64,000 bases of DNA. Source: Pontibacter flavimaris (GTDB lineage Bacteria; Bacteroidota; Bacteroidia; Cytophagales; Hymenobacteraceae). Both the position numbers and the translations under genes were made by a program. Under the pieces are notes generated by a model. It searched no databases and had not been told where the DNA came from. It saw nothing but the letters and a program-made list of their open reading frames with translations. Below are positions 45,243 to 55,300 of this stretch, one piece after another; the stretch's first letter is position 1, and the number at the start of each line of letters is the position of its first letter. The stretch lies in assembly GCF_001907195.1 (NCBI RefSeq), contig NZ_LVWA01000004.1:496001-560000 (forward strand). Direction: 5' to 3'.

Positions 45243-45808
45243 TCCAACCACACCTGCCCCTCCTTTTCACCCCACCCCAACCCTCCCCTAAGAACAGGGC
45301 AGGGAGCTTACTTGCTCCTTCACATGTCATCTCGAGCAGAGCGAGAGATTTGTCTGGAATTCTAAAGAGAACTCTCATTTCATTCGAGATGACAAAAGGC
45401 AGTGGCTATCGAATTAGAACCCAGTCCTTGGGTTGAGCGCCTTGTGAGATTCCGGTGCCGCCTTGGCGGCATTGCGACGTTAGGAGCAAAGGAAGGGAAC
45501 ACAGCGCGATGCCAAAGGACGAGCCCTCTCGGGCTGGAGAGCGCCAAAGTATGAAATGCAACTGTAGGCTTGTGGGAACTAGAGGATCAGCGACAGCTAG
45601 TAAGGATAGCTTGTATCAATTGGAAGGAAGCAACGACTCGTGGAAGTATGGCCGAAGTAAAAGTATGAAAATATGGCTCACGCGAATTGCAAATCCGAAA
45701 GAGCGGAAGTATGATTAAAGTATAAACTAGCAAGTATAAAAAGTATAGCCAAAGTATAAAAAGGCACAAGCGGACGCCCCGAAATGCTCCGGGACTTTCA
45801 GCTTACGC
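45243..45808 (-). repeat. Mosaic intergenic hairpin repeat, copy C
   Basis: About 565 bp between pheS and the LiaF-like gene. On the minus strand: palindrome GGCG...GTGCC interrupted by an extra roughly 28-base segment (45776-45804), then the core (GATACAAGCTATCC, GCTGATCCTCTAGTTCCCAC, CAGCCCGAGAGGGCTCG, TGCCGCCAAGGCGGCACC, GCGCTCAACCCAAGGACTGG, TTCGATAGCC), a CTCGAATGAAATGAGAG/CTCGAGATGACA module, and GGGGAGGGTTGGGG. Core agreement with copy D is high. The GC-poor remainder of the gap to 46077 is packed with AAGTATAAA words. Confidence 0.85.
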
Positions 45809-46077
45809 CAGCGAAAGTATAGAGTATGGCTTGCGCGAGTATGAAAGTATAGCTCAAGTATAAAGTATGACTTTCCGAGCCAGCCGGCTCTAAAAGTATA
45901 ACCTGCAGCAGTATAACCCTCCAAAACCATCGGCAAATTGCACAAGCACCTTAACCTTCGTAGCTTACCGACGCAAACCTGCAGCTTACCGACTTCTCTC
46001 CCGGCCCTGCCTAATACCCCTGGACGCGCGGGCCTGTTTACAGTACCTTTACAACAGAAACCTAAAGAAAAGGAACG

Positions 46078-46920
46078 ATGGAAAACAGAAATCAAACCCC
46101 GAACAGCCACTACGGCAACAACTGGCCGGAGCATCGCGGTGGCTCCAGCGGCAAAGTGATGGCAGGCTTGCTGCTCATCGCGGTAGGCGTGGTTGTGCTT
46201 GCCTCCAAGCTTCATATCTTCTTTCTGCCCGGCTGGATGTTCTCCTGGCAGATGCTCCTGATCGTGATCGGCCTTTTCGTGGGCTTCCGCCAGAACTTCC
46301 GGAAGTCGGGCTGGTTGGTGCTGGTGCTGATCGGTACGGTCTTCCTGATAAACGACCTGGTGGCGGGCTTTAACCTTCGCATCTACTTCTGGCCCATCCT
46401 GCTCATAGGCATTGGCTTGTGGGTGATGCTGAAGCCGCGCAACCGCTTTGGTCATCGCTTTGCGCCGCCAGCGCCGGGTGGGGAAGCCCCGTACCAGCCC
46501 TACGCGGCCCACCAGCCTGACAGCAACCAACCCGGTCCTGGCGCCTACACGGATGCCTATACCGACACGGCCTACTCCACCGAGGACATGGTGGACGCCA
46601 CGGCCATACTTGGGGGCATCAAGAAGAACATTGTTTCCAAGAACTTCCTGGGAGGAGAGGTGGTGAGCGTGTTTGGGGGCACGGAGCTGAACCTGAGCCA
46701 GGCCGACATGCAGCATCCGGTTATTCTGGAGGCCACGCAGATCTTTGGCGGCACCACGCTCATCATTCCGCCGCACTGGCAGGTAAAGTCGGAGATGGTG
46801 GCCATACTTGGTGGCATAGACGACAAGCGCCCCATGCTGCCCGACGGCTACGATCCAAACAAGGTCCTGATCCTGAAGGGCACCACCCTCTTCGGCGGCC
46901 TCAACATCAAGAGCTATTAA
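46078..46920 (+). CDS. LiaF-like membrane protein (DUF5668 plus LiaF C-terminal domain)
   Basis: The 280-residue protein has a basic N-terminus and four membrane helices (about 27-45, 52-70, 76-94, 98-118). A Pro/Tyr-rich linker (125-165) leads to a right-handed beta domain with ATAILGGIKKNIVSKNFLGGEVVSVFGGTELNLSQ and LEATQIFGGTTLIIPPHWQVKSEMVAILGG. LiaF proteins tune envelope-stress two-component systems. The next two genes encode a LytS-type kinase and LytTR regulator, which fits such a role; direct control is inference. Confidence 0.87.
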   Translation: MENRNQTPNSHYGNNWPEHRGGSSGKVMAGLLLIAVGVVVLASKLHIFFLPGWMFSWQMLLIVIGLFVGFRQNFRKSGWLVLVLIGTVFLINDLVAGFNLRIYFWPILLIGIGLWVMLKPRNRFGHRFAPPAPGGEAPYQPYAAHQPDSNQPGPGAYTDAYTDTAYSTEDMVDATAILGGIKKNIVSKNFLGGEVVSVFGGTELNLSQADMQHPVILEATQIFGGTTLIIPPHWQVKSEMVAILGGIDDKRPMLPDGYDPNKVLILKGTTLFGGLNIKSY

Positions 46921-46972
46921 AGTATGGAGTAGTTAATTATTGGTTGCTAGTTATTAGTGTTTAATTACTGAC

Positions 46973-47022
46973 TCTCTAACTTTTTAACTCTCTAACTCTC
47001 TAACTCCTCAACTCTCTAACTC
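46973..47022 (+). repeat. Iterated CTCTCTAACT array before the kinase gene
   Basis: About six imperfect copies of TAACTCTC/TCTAACTC end six bases before the ATG, in the position where a leader and ribosome-binding site would lie. Confidence 0.65.
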
Positions 47023-47028
47023 CAAAGC

Positions 47029-48057
47029 ATGTCTCCGAGCCGGGTTATACTTGCTTACCTAATGTGGGCGCTGCTGTGGGCGGCGGTGCAGGCGCTGCTG
47101 CTGTTGTCGGTGGGGTTTAGCGTGAACGTGGCCGTGACCGATGCGCTGCTCACCAACCTGCTGCTCACGGCTGGCGGCTATGCCATGGGCACGGGCCTGC
47201 GCTACTACCAGCCAAGTATAAAAGAGGCCGCCTACCTGCTGGGCTGGAGTCTGGGTTTGGCTACCATCAGCATGGTGCTTTTTTACTGGATCTCTTCCAG
47301 GCTGTTTGCAGGCGATGTGGTATACCTGGATTTTGTGGACGCCACGCTGGCGGTGCGCTTCGTGTTTACCTGGCTGATGGTGCTGCTGCTCCTGCTCCTG
47401 AGCTGGTTCTGGTTTTATACGTTAGAGCGGCAGCAGGACGAGCAGCGAAAGGCCGCCGCCGAGAAACTGGCCCGCGAGGCCGAGCTCCATACGTTGCGCC
47501 AGCAGCTGCAGCCCCACTTCCTGTTCAACAGCCTCAACTCCATCTCAGCGTTGGTGGTGGCCCGGCCGGAGCAGGCGCGCACCATGATACAGCAGCTCTC
47601 CGATTTTCTGCGCGGCACCCTGCGCAAGGATGATCAGCAGCAGGTGCCCCTCTCCGACGAGCTGCAGCAGCTGAGCTTATACTTGGAGATTGAGAAAGTG
47701 CGCTTTGGGCACCGCCTGCAAACTGCCATTGAAGTACAAAATGAAACGATGAACATGCGCCTGCCGGCCCTGCTGCTGCAGCCCGTGGTGGAGAACGCCA
47801 TCAAGTTTGGCCTCTACGATACCGTGGGCGATACCGTGATCAGTATAAAGGCCACCGCCCAGGACCACCAGCTGCTGCTGCAGGTGCAAAATCCCTACGA
47901 CCCCGCCACCGCCCTTCCGCGGCGCGGCACCGGCTTCGGCCTCAGCTCCGTGCAGCGCCGCCTATACTTGCTCTATGCCCGGCAAGACCTGCTGCAGACG
48001 CGGCAGGAGGAAAACCAGTTTATCACCAGCATTAAAATCCCGCAGAAAAATGATTAA
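47029..48057 (+). CDS. LytS-type sensor histidine kinase
   Basis: The 342-residue protein has four membrane helices in residues 5-130 and a short coiled coil (RQQDEQRKAAAEKLAREAEL). The His_kinase domain has LRQQLQPHFLFNSLNSISAL with phospho-acceptor His163, and a HATPase region has PALLLQPVVENAIKFGLYD and GTGFGLSSVQRRLYLLY. It has no extracytoplasmic sensor domain, so the signal may come through the membrane or through the LiaF-like protein. It overlaps the response-regulator start by eight bases. Confidence 0.93.
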   Translation: MSPSRVILAYLMWALLWAAVQALLLLSVGFSVNVAVTDALLTNLLLTAGGYAMGTGLRYYQPSIKEAAYLLGWSLGLATISMVLFYWISSRLFAGDVVYLDFVDATLAVRFVFTWLMVLLLLLLSWFWFYTLERQQDEQRKAAAEKLAREAELHTLRQQLQPHFLFNSLNSISALVVARPEQARTMIQQLSDFLRGTLRKDDQQQVPLSDELQQLSLYLEIEKVRFGHRLQTAIEVQNETMNMRLPALLLQPVVENAIKFGLYDTVGDTVISIKATAQDHQLLLQVQNPYDPATALPRRGTGFGLSSVQRRLYLLYARQDLLQTRQEENQFITSIKIPQKND

Positions 48058-48793
48058 ATGTTTAGTTATAGACGATGAGCCGCTGGCCCGCAGCATTGTG
48101 GTGGAGTACCTGCAGCAGCACCCAGGTATAAAAGTGGAGCAGGAATGCGGTGATGGGTTTGAAGGTATAAAGGCCATCCAGCAGCACCAGCCCGACCTGA
48201 TCTTCCTGGATATCCAGATGCCCAAGATAAACGGCTTCGAGATGCTGGAGCTGGTGGAGCAGGCGCCGGGCGTGATCTTTACCACTGCCTTCGACGAGTA
48301 TGCCCTGAAGGCCTTTGAAGCCAACGCCGTGGATTACCTGCTCAAGCCCTTTAGTCAGCAGCGCTTTGATGCCGCCGTGAAGAAGTGGCTGGAGAAGCGA
48401 AGTATAAACGCACCCGGAACCAACGCGGAAAACCTGAGCGAAGTGCCGGCCAAACAGCCCGAGGAGCAGCTGCGCATCGTGGTAAAGGCCGCCAACGATA
48501 TCCGCATCATCCCGGTGAAGGATGTTTTATACTTAGAAGCTTACGACGATTACGTCAAGATCCATACTGCTGAAGGCTGCTACCTGAAAAAGAAGACCAT
48601 GAGCTACTACGAGCGTGTGCTGGACCCCAAGCAGTTCGTGCGCGTGCACCGCTCCTACATCATCCCCCTCACCCAACTTACCCGCATTGAGCCCCTGGAG
48701 AAAGACAGCCACGTGGCCCTGCTGAAGAGCGGCGTGCGCGTGCCCCTGAGCCGCAGCGGCTACAGCAAGCTGCGCAATGTGCTGGGCATCTGA
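48050..48793 (+). CDS. LytTR-family response regulator
   Basis: The 247-residue protein starts MIKCLVIDDEPLARSIVVEY. The receiver has acidic DDE near 8-10, phospho-acceptor Asp54 (FLDIQMPK), Thr in TTAFDEYALKAF near 83 and Lys in LLKPFSQ. A LytTR DNA-binding domain follows from about 140 (VLYLEAYDDYVKIHTAEG, FVRVHRSYIIPL). ATG 48050 inside the end of the kinase gene gives the expected N-terminus and tight coupling. Confidence 0.94.
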   Translation: MIKCLVIDDEPLARSIVVEYLQQHPGIKVEQECGDGFEGIKAIQQHQPDLIFLDIQMPKINGFEMLELVEQAPGVIFTTAFDEYALKAFEANAVDYLLKPFSQQRFDAAVKKWLEKRSINAPGTNAENLSEVPAKQPEEQLRIVVKAANDIRIIPVKDVLYLEAYDDYVKIHTAEGCYLKKKTMSYYERVLDPKQFVRVHRSYIIPLTQLTRIEPLEKDSHVALLKSGVRVPLSRSGYSKLRNVLGI

Positions 48794-49008
48794 CCAGAAT
48801 TTTTTTAAGTATAAACCTGCCGTGCTGCCTGTCTGCCTCTTGGGTAAGTATGGTTTGCCTTTGCTATAGAAGCGGCAGGCGTTCGTCTATGGAACCCGGC
48901 TGTTGATCTAAAACCGGCGGCTGATGCTACGCTTGTGTCAAGTATAAGTCGTTGTATTCTAGATATAAATCACATGGAAGTCAGCGTTTGAATGATTGTA
49001 AAAATAGC

Positions 49009-49070
49009 ATGGAAACTTTTGAAATGAAAAATGTTTCCATAGTTTTGTTGCCAAACTAGTGTATGGAAAC
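49009..49070 (+). promoter_or_regulatory. tetR-efflux promoter with ATGGAAAC inverted repeat
   Basis: TTTG (49018-49021), 18 bases, then TAGTTTTG (49040-49047) form a promoter 16 bases before the start. ATGGAAAC at 49009-49016 and its exact complement GTTTCCAT at 49033-49040 flank the spacer, and ATGGAAAC recurs at the start codon (49063). This is a plausible autoregulatory operator. Confidence 0.6.
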
Positions 49071-49695
49071 AGAAGAGAGAACCGACATCCAGGTGAAAAT
49101 ACTGCAGGGCGCCTTTAATATGTTCTGCCAGCGTGGCATCAAAGGCGTGTCGATGGACGACATTGCCCAGCACCTGGCCATGTCGAAGAAAACCCTTTAC
49201 AAGTGGTTTAAAAGCAAAGACCAGGTGGTGTATGACTCCACGACCGCTTACCTGAAAACCCTGCAAACCGACTGCGTGTGCTTTGTAGACCAGGCGGAGA
49301 ACGCCGTTGACGAGCTTTTTCAGATCATGAAGCTGACCAAGAAGGTTTTCTCCATCATTCACCCTTCCATTTTCTACGACCTGCAGAAGTACCACCCCGA
49401 AAGCTGGGATCTGTGGATGCAGCACAAGAACAAATTTATGCTGGGCATAGTGAAACGCAACATCGAGCGGGGGATGCAGGAAGGCCTGTTCCGCAAAGAC
49501 CTTGACGTGGAGGTGATGGCCCGCATGCGCCTGGCCCTGATCGAGCTGCCCTTCAACGCAGAGGTATATCCCCCGCATGAGTTCAACATCCGGCATGTGC
49601 AGTTGGCGGTGCTGGAGCATTACACGCTGGGCATGGCCACCTTAAAGGGGCACAAGCTGATAAACGAATACAAGCAGATAACTGAAGAAGAATAA
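49063..49695 (+). CDS. TetR/AcrR-family regulator of the efflux operon
   Basis: The 210-residue protein begins METEERTDIQVKILQGAFNMF. The helix-turn-helix is GVSMDDIAQHLAMSKKTLYKWFKSK at about 27-51, followed by a helical effector domain. It is the first gene upstream of tolC-adaptor-RND genes in the same direction, 29 bases apart from tolC, the usual place for the local repressor. An inverted repeat overlaps its promoter. Confidence 0.93.
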   Translation: METEERTDIQVKILQGAFNMFCQRGIKGVSMDDIAQHLAMSKKTLYKWFKSKDQVVYDSTTAYLKTLQTDCVCFVDQAENAVDELFQIMKLTKKVFSIIHPSIFYDLQKYHPESWDLWMQHKNKFMLGIVKRNIERGMQEGLFRKDLDVEVMARMRLALIELPFNAEVYPPHEFNIRHVQLAVLEHYTLGMATLKGHKLINEYKQITEEE

Positions 49696-49724
49696 TCACT
49701 ACCTACCACCAACCGAAATAAAAC

Positions 49725-51098
49725 ATGAAAAAACAGATTAACCTGCTATTGGCCATACTTGCCCTGTACGGAACCGGCTTTGCGCAGGGGCAGCAGCAGG
49801 AGCCGATGCGCCTGAGCCTGGAGGAAAGTATAAAGTACGCGCTGCAGAACCGCCCCAGCCTGCAGGCCACCCGCAACGAGGAGCGCAGCGCCAAAGCCAA
49901 GGTGGGCGAGATACGCGCCATGGGCCTGCCGCAGATAGACGCCACGCTGGATGCAGGGGACAATTTTATACAACAGCAGACTTTCCTGCCGGCCGAGTTC
50001 TTTAACGACCCCGACGACCCGAACTCACCGCAGCCAGGCACCTTTGTGCCGGTTACCTTTACGCCAGCTTATACCAGCAACGCCGTCATTTCAGCCAGCC
50101 AACTGCTTTTTGATGGCTCCTACCTGATCGGTCTGAAGGCCGCAAAAACCTATACCGAACTGTCGCGCAAGACCACTGCCCAGAACGAGATTGAGGTGGC
50201 CGAACAGGTGAGCAAGGCCTATTACAGCGTGCTCGTGAGCGGCGAACGGATGGCCTTGCTGGAGCAGAACGTCATCCGCCTGGATACCGTGCTGTTCCAG
50301 ACGCAGGTGATGTTCGAGAATGGCGTGGCCGAGAAGCTGGATGTAGACCGCCTGCGCGTGCAGCTGAATAATCTAAAAGTGGAGCAGCAGAAAACGCAGC
50401 GCCTGCTGCAACTGAGCGAGAACCTGCTCAAGTTCCAGATGGGGCTGCCGCAGAAGCAGCCGGTGCTCCTAACCGATAAGCTGGACGAGGTGGATATAGA
50501 CATGAGCCAGCTGCACCCGCAGCACTTCGACTACGGCAACCGCATCGAATACTCGCTGCTCGAAACGCAGCAGAGCCTCGCCGAGCTGGATATGCGCAAC
50601 ATCCGCTCCGGCTACCTGCCCAAGCTATACCTGAATGCACGCTATGGTTACAACGCCGCCAGCAACGATTTTAAAGAAATCACCACAACCAGCAACTACC
50701 TGGAGTATGGCTACGTGGGTGCGCAACTGCGGGTGCCCATCTTCGATGGTTTGCGCAAGCATTACCAGATACAGCAGAGCAAGGTAACGCTGGAAAATAC
50801 CAAGCTGGGCTTCGAGACGCTGCGCCAAAGTATAGACCTGGAGCTGGAGCAGGCCTCCACGGAGCTAACTAATGCTCTGGATGTGCTGAAGGCGCAGCAG
50901 GAGAACCTGGCGCTGGCCGAGGACATAGCGCGCGTATCCAAGATCAAGTTTCAGGAAGGGGTGGGCTCGAACCTGGAGGTGGTAACCGCCGAAACCGACC
51001 TGCGCGAGGCCCAGACCAACTACTACGCCGCCATGTACGACGCCCTCATCGCGAAGGTGAACCTGGAGAAAGCCACCGGAACGCTACTTGAAAAATAA
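49725..51098 (+). CDS. TolC-family outer-membrane efflux channel
   Basis: The 457-residue protein has a signal peptide (ending GTGFAQG, about 21) and two internally similar OEP halves, each with long helices: MRLSLEESIKYALQNRPSLQATRNEERSAKAKVGEIRAMGLPQID and LRVPIFDGLRKHYQIQQSKVTLENTK. It forms the exit duct of the tripartite pump encoded next. It ends 34 bases before the adaptor start. Confidence 0.93.
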   Translation: MKKQINLLLAILALYGTGFAQGQQQEPMRLSLEESIKYALQNRPSLQATRNEERSAKAKVGEIRAMGLPQIDATLDAGDNFIQQQTFLPAEFFNDPDDPNSPQPGTFVPVTFTPAYTSNAVISASQLLFDGSYLIGLKAAKTYTELSRKTTAQNEIEVAEQVSKAYYSVLVSGERMALLEQNVIRLDTVLFQTQVMFENGVAEKLDVDRLRVQLNNLKVEQQKTQRLLQLSENLLKFQMGLPQKQPVLLTDKLDEVDIDMSQLHPQHFDYGNRIEYSLLETQQSLAELDMRNIRSGYLPKLYLNARYGYNAASNDFKEITTTSNYLEYGYVGAQLRVPIFDGLRKHYQIQQSKVTLENTKLGFETLRQSIDLELEQASTELTNALDVLKAQQENLALAEDIARVSKIKFQEGVGSNLEVVTAETDLREAQTNYYAAMYDALIAKVNLEKATGTLLEK

Positions 51099-51132
51099 AA
51101 CTATCGAAAAACCAATCCTACCACACTACACC

Positions 51133-52284
51133 ATGAACCGAATCATAGCAACAGCATCATTTATACTTATACTTGGCCTCGCCTCCTGCGGCAGCGAGAG
51201 CGATAAGCAAGCCCAACTGGAAGACCTGAAAACCCAGCAGGCCCAGCTACAGGAGCAGATAGAAGCGCTGGAGGCAGAACTGAAGACCGAAGGAAAAACC
51301 GTGGCCGTGCAGCAGAAAACGGTGCCGGTGTCGGTCTCCACACTGGCCCGGGATACTTTCCGGCATTACCTGGAGGTGCAGGGCCGCGTGGACTTTACGC
51401 AGAACGTGTTGGTGAGCGCCAAAGTACCGGGCGTGCTCACGAGCGTGCGCGTGGAGCGCGGCGACCGCGTGGCGAAGGGGCAGACCATGGCCACCATTGA
51501 TGCCCAGGTGCTGGAGCAGAACATCGCGGAGGCAAGAACCCGCCTCGACCTGGCCAAAATAGCCTACGAGAAGCAGCAAAACCTCTGGGACCAGCAGATC
51601 GGCACCGAAATGCAGTTCCTCACAGCCAAGAACAACAAGGAGGCTTTGGAGCGCAGCCTGGCAGCCCTGCAACAGCAGCGCGACCAGTTCAACATCAAAG
51701 CACCTATCAGCGGCGTGGTGGATGAGGTGATTCCGAATGCCGGGGAGGCCGTGGCGCCAGGCGTGGGCATTATCCGGGTGGTGAATCTGCAGGGCGGCAA
51801 GATCGTGGCCGAGGTGTCGGAAGCCTACCAGGACAAAATCAGCAAAGGCGATGAGGCGGTGGTATACTTCCCGGACCTGAAGAAGGAGGTGCAGACCAGC
51901 GTGGAGGTGGTGAGCAGCTTCATTAACCCGACCAGCCGCACCTTTACCGTGGAGCTGCGCCTGAAAAACGGCAAGGGTATCACGCTGCGCCCCAACATGG
52001 TGGCGGTGGTGCGCATACAGGACTATAAGAACGAGGGCGTGCTGACGCTGCCGGTGAACCTGGTGCAGAAAGACGAGAAATCGAGTTATGTGTATGTGGC
52101 CCGGAAAAAAGGAAACGAATATGTGGCCACCCGCAAGGAGATAGAGACAGGCCTGAGCTACGGCGGTAACGTGGAGGTGCTCAAGGGCCTTGCTGCGGAA
52201 GACAAGGTGATTACGGCAGGCTACCAGAGCGTGAACGAGGGGCAGCCGGTGGTGTTTGCCGAGAGCAGCCTCACGAAGAAGTAG
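51133..52284 (+). CDS. RND efflux periplasmic adaptor (membrane fusion protein), lipoprotein
   Basis: Starting at ATG 51133 the 383-residue protein has the lipobox ILGLASC (Cys18), then a coiled coil (SDKQAQLEDLKTQQAQLQEQIEALEAEL). A lipoyl/barrel-sandwich domain follows (VSAKVPGVLTSVRVERGDRVAKGQTMATIDAQVLEQNI near 95, NIKAPISGVVDEVIPNAGEAV near 183), then a beta-barrel domain. The leading coiled coil ahead of the lipoyl domain is typical of Bacteroidota adaptors. It bridges TolC and the RND pump. Confidence 0.93.
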   Translation: MNRIIATASFILILGLASCGSESDKQAQLEDLKTQQAQLQEQIEALEAELKTEGKTVAVQQKTVPVSVSTLARDTFRHYLEVQGRVDFTQNVLVSAKVPGVLTSVRVERGDRVAKGQTMATIDAQVLEQNIAEARTRLDLAKIAYEKQQNLWDQQIGTEMQFLTAKNNKEALERSLAALQQQRDQFNIKAPISGVVDEVIPNAGEAVAPGVGIIRVVNLQGGKIVAEVSEAYQDKISKGDEAVVYFPDLKKEVQTSVEVVSSFINPTSRTFTVELRLKNGKGITLRPNMVAVVRIQDYKNEGVLTLPVNLVQKDEKSSYVYVARKKGNEYVATRKEIETGLSYGGNVEVLKGLAAEDKVITAGYQSVNEGQPVVFAESSLTKK

Positions 52285-52334
52285 TACCCTAAAGTATAAA
52301 ACCGCGCAGAAGCAACACGCTAAAGTATAAAACT

Positions 52335-55300
52335 ATGAAAGAGTTTAAGCCAACCAGTTGGTCGATCGATAACAAGACCAGTATCTATATCATCACCATT
52401 ATCATCTCACTGGCGGGTATCTTCTCCTATGTTAACCTGCAGAAAGAGAACTTCCCGGACATCGTGATCCCGACGATGTTTGTGAGTACCATTTACCAGG
52501 GCACCTCGCCGTCGGATATGGAGAACCTGGTGACGCGCCCGATCGAGAAGGAGATAAAGGCCATCTCCGGTGTGAAGAAGGTTACCTCCAACTCCATGCA
52601 GGACTTCTCGATGATCGTGGTGGAGTTCAACACGGATGTGGAGGTGTCGGATGCGAAGCAGCAGGTGAAGGACGCCGTGGACAAGGCCCGCACCGACCTG
52701 CCCACCGACCTCACCCGCGAGCCGGACGTGCAGGAGGTGAACTTCTCGGAGTTCCCGATCATGTACGTGAACGTGTCGGGCAACTATAGCCTGGACCAGC
52801 TGAAGGACTATGCCGAGGAACTGCAGGATCGGTTTGAGGCCTTCCCGGAGATTACCCGCGTGGACATGGTGGGCGCCCTGGACAAGGAGGTGCAGGTAAA
52901 CGTTGACCTCTACAAGATGCAGGCGGCCCAGGTCACCTTCAACGATATCTCCACGGCCATCGCGCGTGAGAACATGACCATCTCGGGCGGTAACATTACT
53001 GTGGGCGAGGCCAAGCGCTCGGTGCGCGTAGTAGGCCAGTACACCGATCCGGAGAAGATCGGCGACATCGTGCTGCAGTCGCTGGGCGGGGCCAACATCA
53101 AGCTGAGAGACATTGCCGAGGTGAGGGAAGGCTTTGAGGAGCAGGAGAGCTACGCGCGTCTGGGCAACGAGCCGGTTATCACCCTGAATATCATCAAGCG
53201 CAGCGGCGAGAACCTGATCGAGGCCTCCGACAAGGTGCGCGAGACCATAGAGGAGATGCAGGGCTCCGCGCTCCCAAGTGACCTCAACATCACCCTCACC
53301 GGCGATCAGTCCAAGATGACGCGCCATACCTTGAACGACCTGCTCAACACCATCATCATCGGTTTTGTGCTGGTAACCCTTATCCTGATGTTCTTTATGG
53401 GAACCACAAACGCCATCTTTGTGGGGCTTTCGGTGCCGATCTCCATGTTCCTGGCCTTTATCCTGATGCCCACGTTCGGCTTCTCGCTGAACATGATCGT
53501 GCTCTTCTCGTTCCTGCTGGCCCTGGGTATTGTGGTGGACGATGCCATCGTGGTGATCGAGAACACGCACCGCATTTACCATACCTCCAACCTGAGCGTC
53601 GTGAAATCGGCCAAGGTGGCTGCCGGCGAGGTGTTTGTGCCGGTGCTGGCCGGTACGCTGACCACGGTGGCGCCGTTCCTGCCGCTGGCCTTCTGGCCGG
53701 GCATAGTGGGCAAGTTCATGTTCTTTTTGCCGATCACGCTCATCGTTACCCTGCTGTCGTCGCTGCTGGTGGCCTTTATCATCAACCCGGTTTTTGCCGT
53801 GTCTTTCATGGAGAAGCACGATGCGAAGGCGGCCGCGCCGCGCGGCAGCAAGCGTTTCTGGGTACTGACGGGTATAGGCTTTGCCGTGGCGGTTATTGGC
53901 TATATCGCAGGCTGGTATGGCACGGCTAATCTGGCACTGCTGCTGGTGTTGCTGGTGCTGCTCAACAAGTTTGTGCTCAATAGCCTGATCGCCGGGTTCC
54001 AGGGCCGCGTGCTGCCCCGCTTTATGTCGGGTTACGAAAGGCTGCTGCGCTGGATGCTGGTAGGCTGGCGGCCGGTAGGCGTGTTTGCGGGAACGGTTCT
54101 TCTGCTGTTCTTCTCTGTTATCATCACGTTCCTGTTTCCGCCCAAGGTAGGCTTCTTCCCAGACAGCGCCCCGAACTTTGTTTATACTTACATCAACATG
54201 CCGATTGGTACCGACCAGGCCGTGACGGACTCGGTGACGAAGATTGTGGAGAAGCGGATCTACAGCGTGATAGGAGAAAATAATTCCGATGTGGAGTCCG
54301 TTATCTCGAACGTGGCCATAGGTGCCGGAGACGAGAATGACCGCTCCACCACCGCACAATCCCACAAAGGGAAGGTTACCGTTGCCTTTGTGGAGTACAA
54401 AGACCGGACTGGCGAGAGTTCGACCACGGATTACCTGGCTGGCATACGCGAGGCCGTGAAAGGCATACCGGGGGTGGATATTACGGTGGATAAGGAGCAG
54501 AACGGCCCGCCGGTGGGCAAGCCGATCTCCATTGAGATTGCCGGGGAGGATTTTGAGGACCTGATCGTGCTCTCGAAGCAAGTAGAGCAGTACCTGGACC
54601 AGCAGCAGATTGGGGGCATAGAGGAACTGCGCTCCGACCTGGAAGACAGCAAGCCGGAGATCGTGGTGAACATAGACCGCGACAGGGCCAACCGGGAGGG
54701 GATCAGCACGGGGCAGATAGGGCAGGAGGTGCGCACGGCTATTTTTGGCGCCGAGGCCTCTAAGTTTAAGCTGGATGAGGAAGAGTACCCGATACAGGTG
54801 CGCTATGCCAAGCCCTACCGCGAGAACATAGACGCCCTGATGGACATGCGCATCACCTACCGCGACATGAACTCGGGCCTCATCCGCCAGATCCCGCTCT
54901 CGTCGGTGGCTACGCTGGAGTACACCAACACGTATGGCGGCATCAAGCGCAAGAACCTGAAGCGCGTGGTGACGCTGGAGTCTAACGTGCTGAATGGCTA
55001 CAACGCCAACGAGGTGGTGCAGCAGATACAGCAGTCGCTGCAGAACTTTGAGACGCCGGAGGGCTTCGAGATAAGTATGGGAGGCGAGCAGGAGGAGCAG
55101 CAGGAGACGTTCGAGTTCCTGCTGGTGGCGCTGGTGGCGGCTTTCTGCATCATCTTCCTGATACTGGTAACTCAGTTTAACTCGGTGTCGAAGCCGTTCA
55201 TCATCCTCTCGGAGGTGCTTTTCTCCATCATCGGGGTGCTGCTGGGCTTCACCATCTTCGGCATGGACATGTCTGTCGTTATGACCGGTGTGGGCATTGT

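Noticed and set aside
45727..46776. A 349-codon minus-strand frame through the AAGTATAAA-rich spacer and the LiaF-like gene
   Set aside because: It runs through repeat sequence and antisense to a well-defined gene; no recognisable protein features.
46973..47022. Possible CRISPR array
   Set aside because: The iterations are 8-12 bases, imperfect and without spacers, and no cas genes are present anywhere in the window.
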